Below, piece after piece: positions 63,369-64,000 of a stretch of 64,000 nt of DNA (its first letter is position 1; each line of letters opens with the position of its first letter). This DNA comes from Peribacillus simplex NBRC 15720 = DSM 1321 (GTDB lineage Bacteria > Bacillota > Bacilli > Bacillales > DSM-1321). A model generated the notes under the pieces. The model was not told where the DNA came from, did no database searches, and was given only the letters and a program-made list of their open reading frames with translations. Location: positions 2,457,501 through 2,521,500 of the forward strand of contig NZ_CP017704.1 of NCBI RefSeq assembly GCF_002243645.1, written 5' to 3'. A program made the position numbers and the translations under genes.

Positions 63369-63552
63369 TATATTTTTATCTGAAATTCGGCAAAATCGCG
63401 AACAATTTTATTATATCCTGGGAAATGAAAAATTATGTAAACGAACTATTTCATTATTTATTAAGCCGAATTTTCGTAATTAAATCATTAACTAGTGACA
63501 TTACTCAACAAAAAACCAGTTTTTTTGTGAGGATATCCGAATTCTTACCCCA
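63369..63552. other. AT-rich region between yabG and veg promoters
   Basis: About 180 bp, rich in A/T tracts that could serve as an UP element for veg near its right border. I see no ORF with a ribosome site. Confidence 0.5.
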
Positions 63553-63586
63553 CCAAAAGCAAGCTGCATTCTTTCAAAATGCAGCT
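63553..63586 (-). terminator. Terminator after yabG
   Basis: The minus strand reads AGCTGCATT-TTGAAAG-AATGCAGCT followed by TGCTTTTGG. It has a 9-bp stem 3 nt after the yabG stop; the T-run is interrupted. Confidence 0.75.
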
Positions 63587-63589
63587 CGT

Positions 63590-64000
63590 TCATTCTTCCT
63601 GAAATGGCTTGAAAGGCAACCCGGTCCGTAACACCCCTTTTGTCTCAATTCCTCCCAACCCCTTTTCTCCCGTTAATGTATTCCGAAGGACATCCCATAC
63701 ATGAATATGATCGGAAAAAGACGTAAAGCTTATCTTTCCGACGATATATACCGGATCAAGAGCATGTATATTAACACGGGAAGGAGAACTTGCAAAATTT
63801 GCCCCCGCTTGGATCAGCGATTCAAAATGCGATTGACAAGCCCCGGCAAATATAATCAGTTGGTCTAAATGAGAAACCTTCCTTCGCGCTTCTCTAACTG
63901 TCTGTACAAAATCCTTTGAATGACGGTAGGCATTTATATCGGACATCGGTCCTTTTGATTTTGAATAGGCATCATGACCGGTGACAACAAGAATGTCCGG
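63590..64000 (-). CDS. yabG: Sporulation protease YabG, C-terminal part (truncated by window edge)
   Basis: YabG is a mother-cell (sigma-K) protease that processes spore coat proteins. Only the last 136 residues are visible. The frame is open to the window end and begins PDILVVTGHDAYSKSKGPMS, so the internal ATG at 63946 is not the start. The segments VVTGHDAYSK, FAGACQSHFESLIQAGANFASSPSRVN and FTSFSDHIHVWDVLRNT are typical. The His and Cys residues in these stretches are candidates for the catalytic pair. The full protein is about 290 residues. Confidence 0.94.
   Translation of the reverse strand, partial: PDILVVTGHDAYSKSKGPMSDINAYRHSKDFVQTVREARRKVSHLDQLIIFAGACQSHFESLIQAGANFASSPSRVNIHALDPVYIVGKISFTSFSDHIHVWDVLRNTLTGEKGLGGIETKGVLRTGLPFKPFQEE

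Overview
This 64 kb window is a near-origin housekeeping and sporulation block of a low-GC, endospore-forming member of the Bacillaceae. The gene order follows the nusG-to-yabG interval of Bacillus subtilis almost exactly, and the proteins read as close Bacillus orthologues. A Peribacillus-like or related Bacillus is my inference; I could not run a search. Every protein gene and the rRNA operon lie on the minus strand, so transcription runs from high to low coordinates. Only two tRNA genes lie on the plus strand.

Reading in the direction of transcription: the 3' part of yabG, then veg, sspF, ispE, purR, ridA(yabJ), spoVG, glmU and prs (64000-56760). Next comes an alkanesulfonate cassette ssuA-ssuD-ssuC-ssuB with its own promoter and a structured leader (56680-52768), inserted between prs and ctc. 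It is followed by ctc, pth, fin, mfd, spoVT, yabM, yabN, rqcP, yabP, yabQ, divIC and yabR (52606-40847), tRNA-Met and tRNA-Glu on the plus strand (40516-40681), then spoIIE, yabS, yabT, tilS, hpt and ftsH (40188-31582), coaX, hslO, yacD and cysK (31414-27755), folP, folB, folK, yazB, dusB and lysS (27591-22990), one 16S-23S-5S rRNA operon (22567-17728), ctsR-mcsA-mcsB-clpC-radA-disA-yacL-ispD-ispF-gltX (17366-5951), a cysteine T-box leader, cysE-cysS-mrnC-rlmB-rae1 (5575-1846), sigH, rpmGB, secE and the 5' part of nusG.

The genes fall into themes: translation and RNA (tRNA synthetases, rRNA, RlmB, Mini-III, Rae1, TilS, DusB, Pth, Ctc, RqcP, L33), protein quality control (CtsR/McsA/McsB/ClpC, FtsH, Hsp33), DNA repair and signalling (RadA, DisA, Mfd), isoprenoid synthesis (IspD, IspF, IspE), sulfur and cysteine metabolism (CysE, CysK, CysS, Ssu), folate, nucleotide and wall precursors (FolPBK, Hpt, Prs, PurR, GlmU), and sporulation (SigH, SpoIIE, SpoVT, SpoVG, Fin, YabP/Q, SspF, YabG). 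Control sites readable by eye include a tandem CtsR operator, a Cys T-box, sigma-A promoters, sporulation promoters for spoVG (sigma-H), yabP (sigma-E), spoVT (sigma-G) and fin, a Spo0A-type spoIIE promoter, and many intrinsic terminators.

Most of the window is conserved and well known. The parts that depart from the remembered B. subtilis layout are the ssu cassette and its unidentified attenuator-like leader, the absence of pabBAC between cysK and folP, a single rRNA operon without tRNAs, the plus-strand tRNA pair, a frameshifted ORF remnant upstream of glmU, and an inverted repeat in the mcsB-clpC spacer. I saw no mobile element, CRISPR array, prophage or attachment site.
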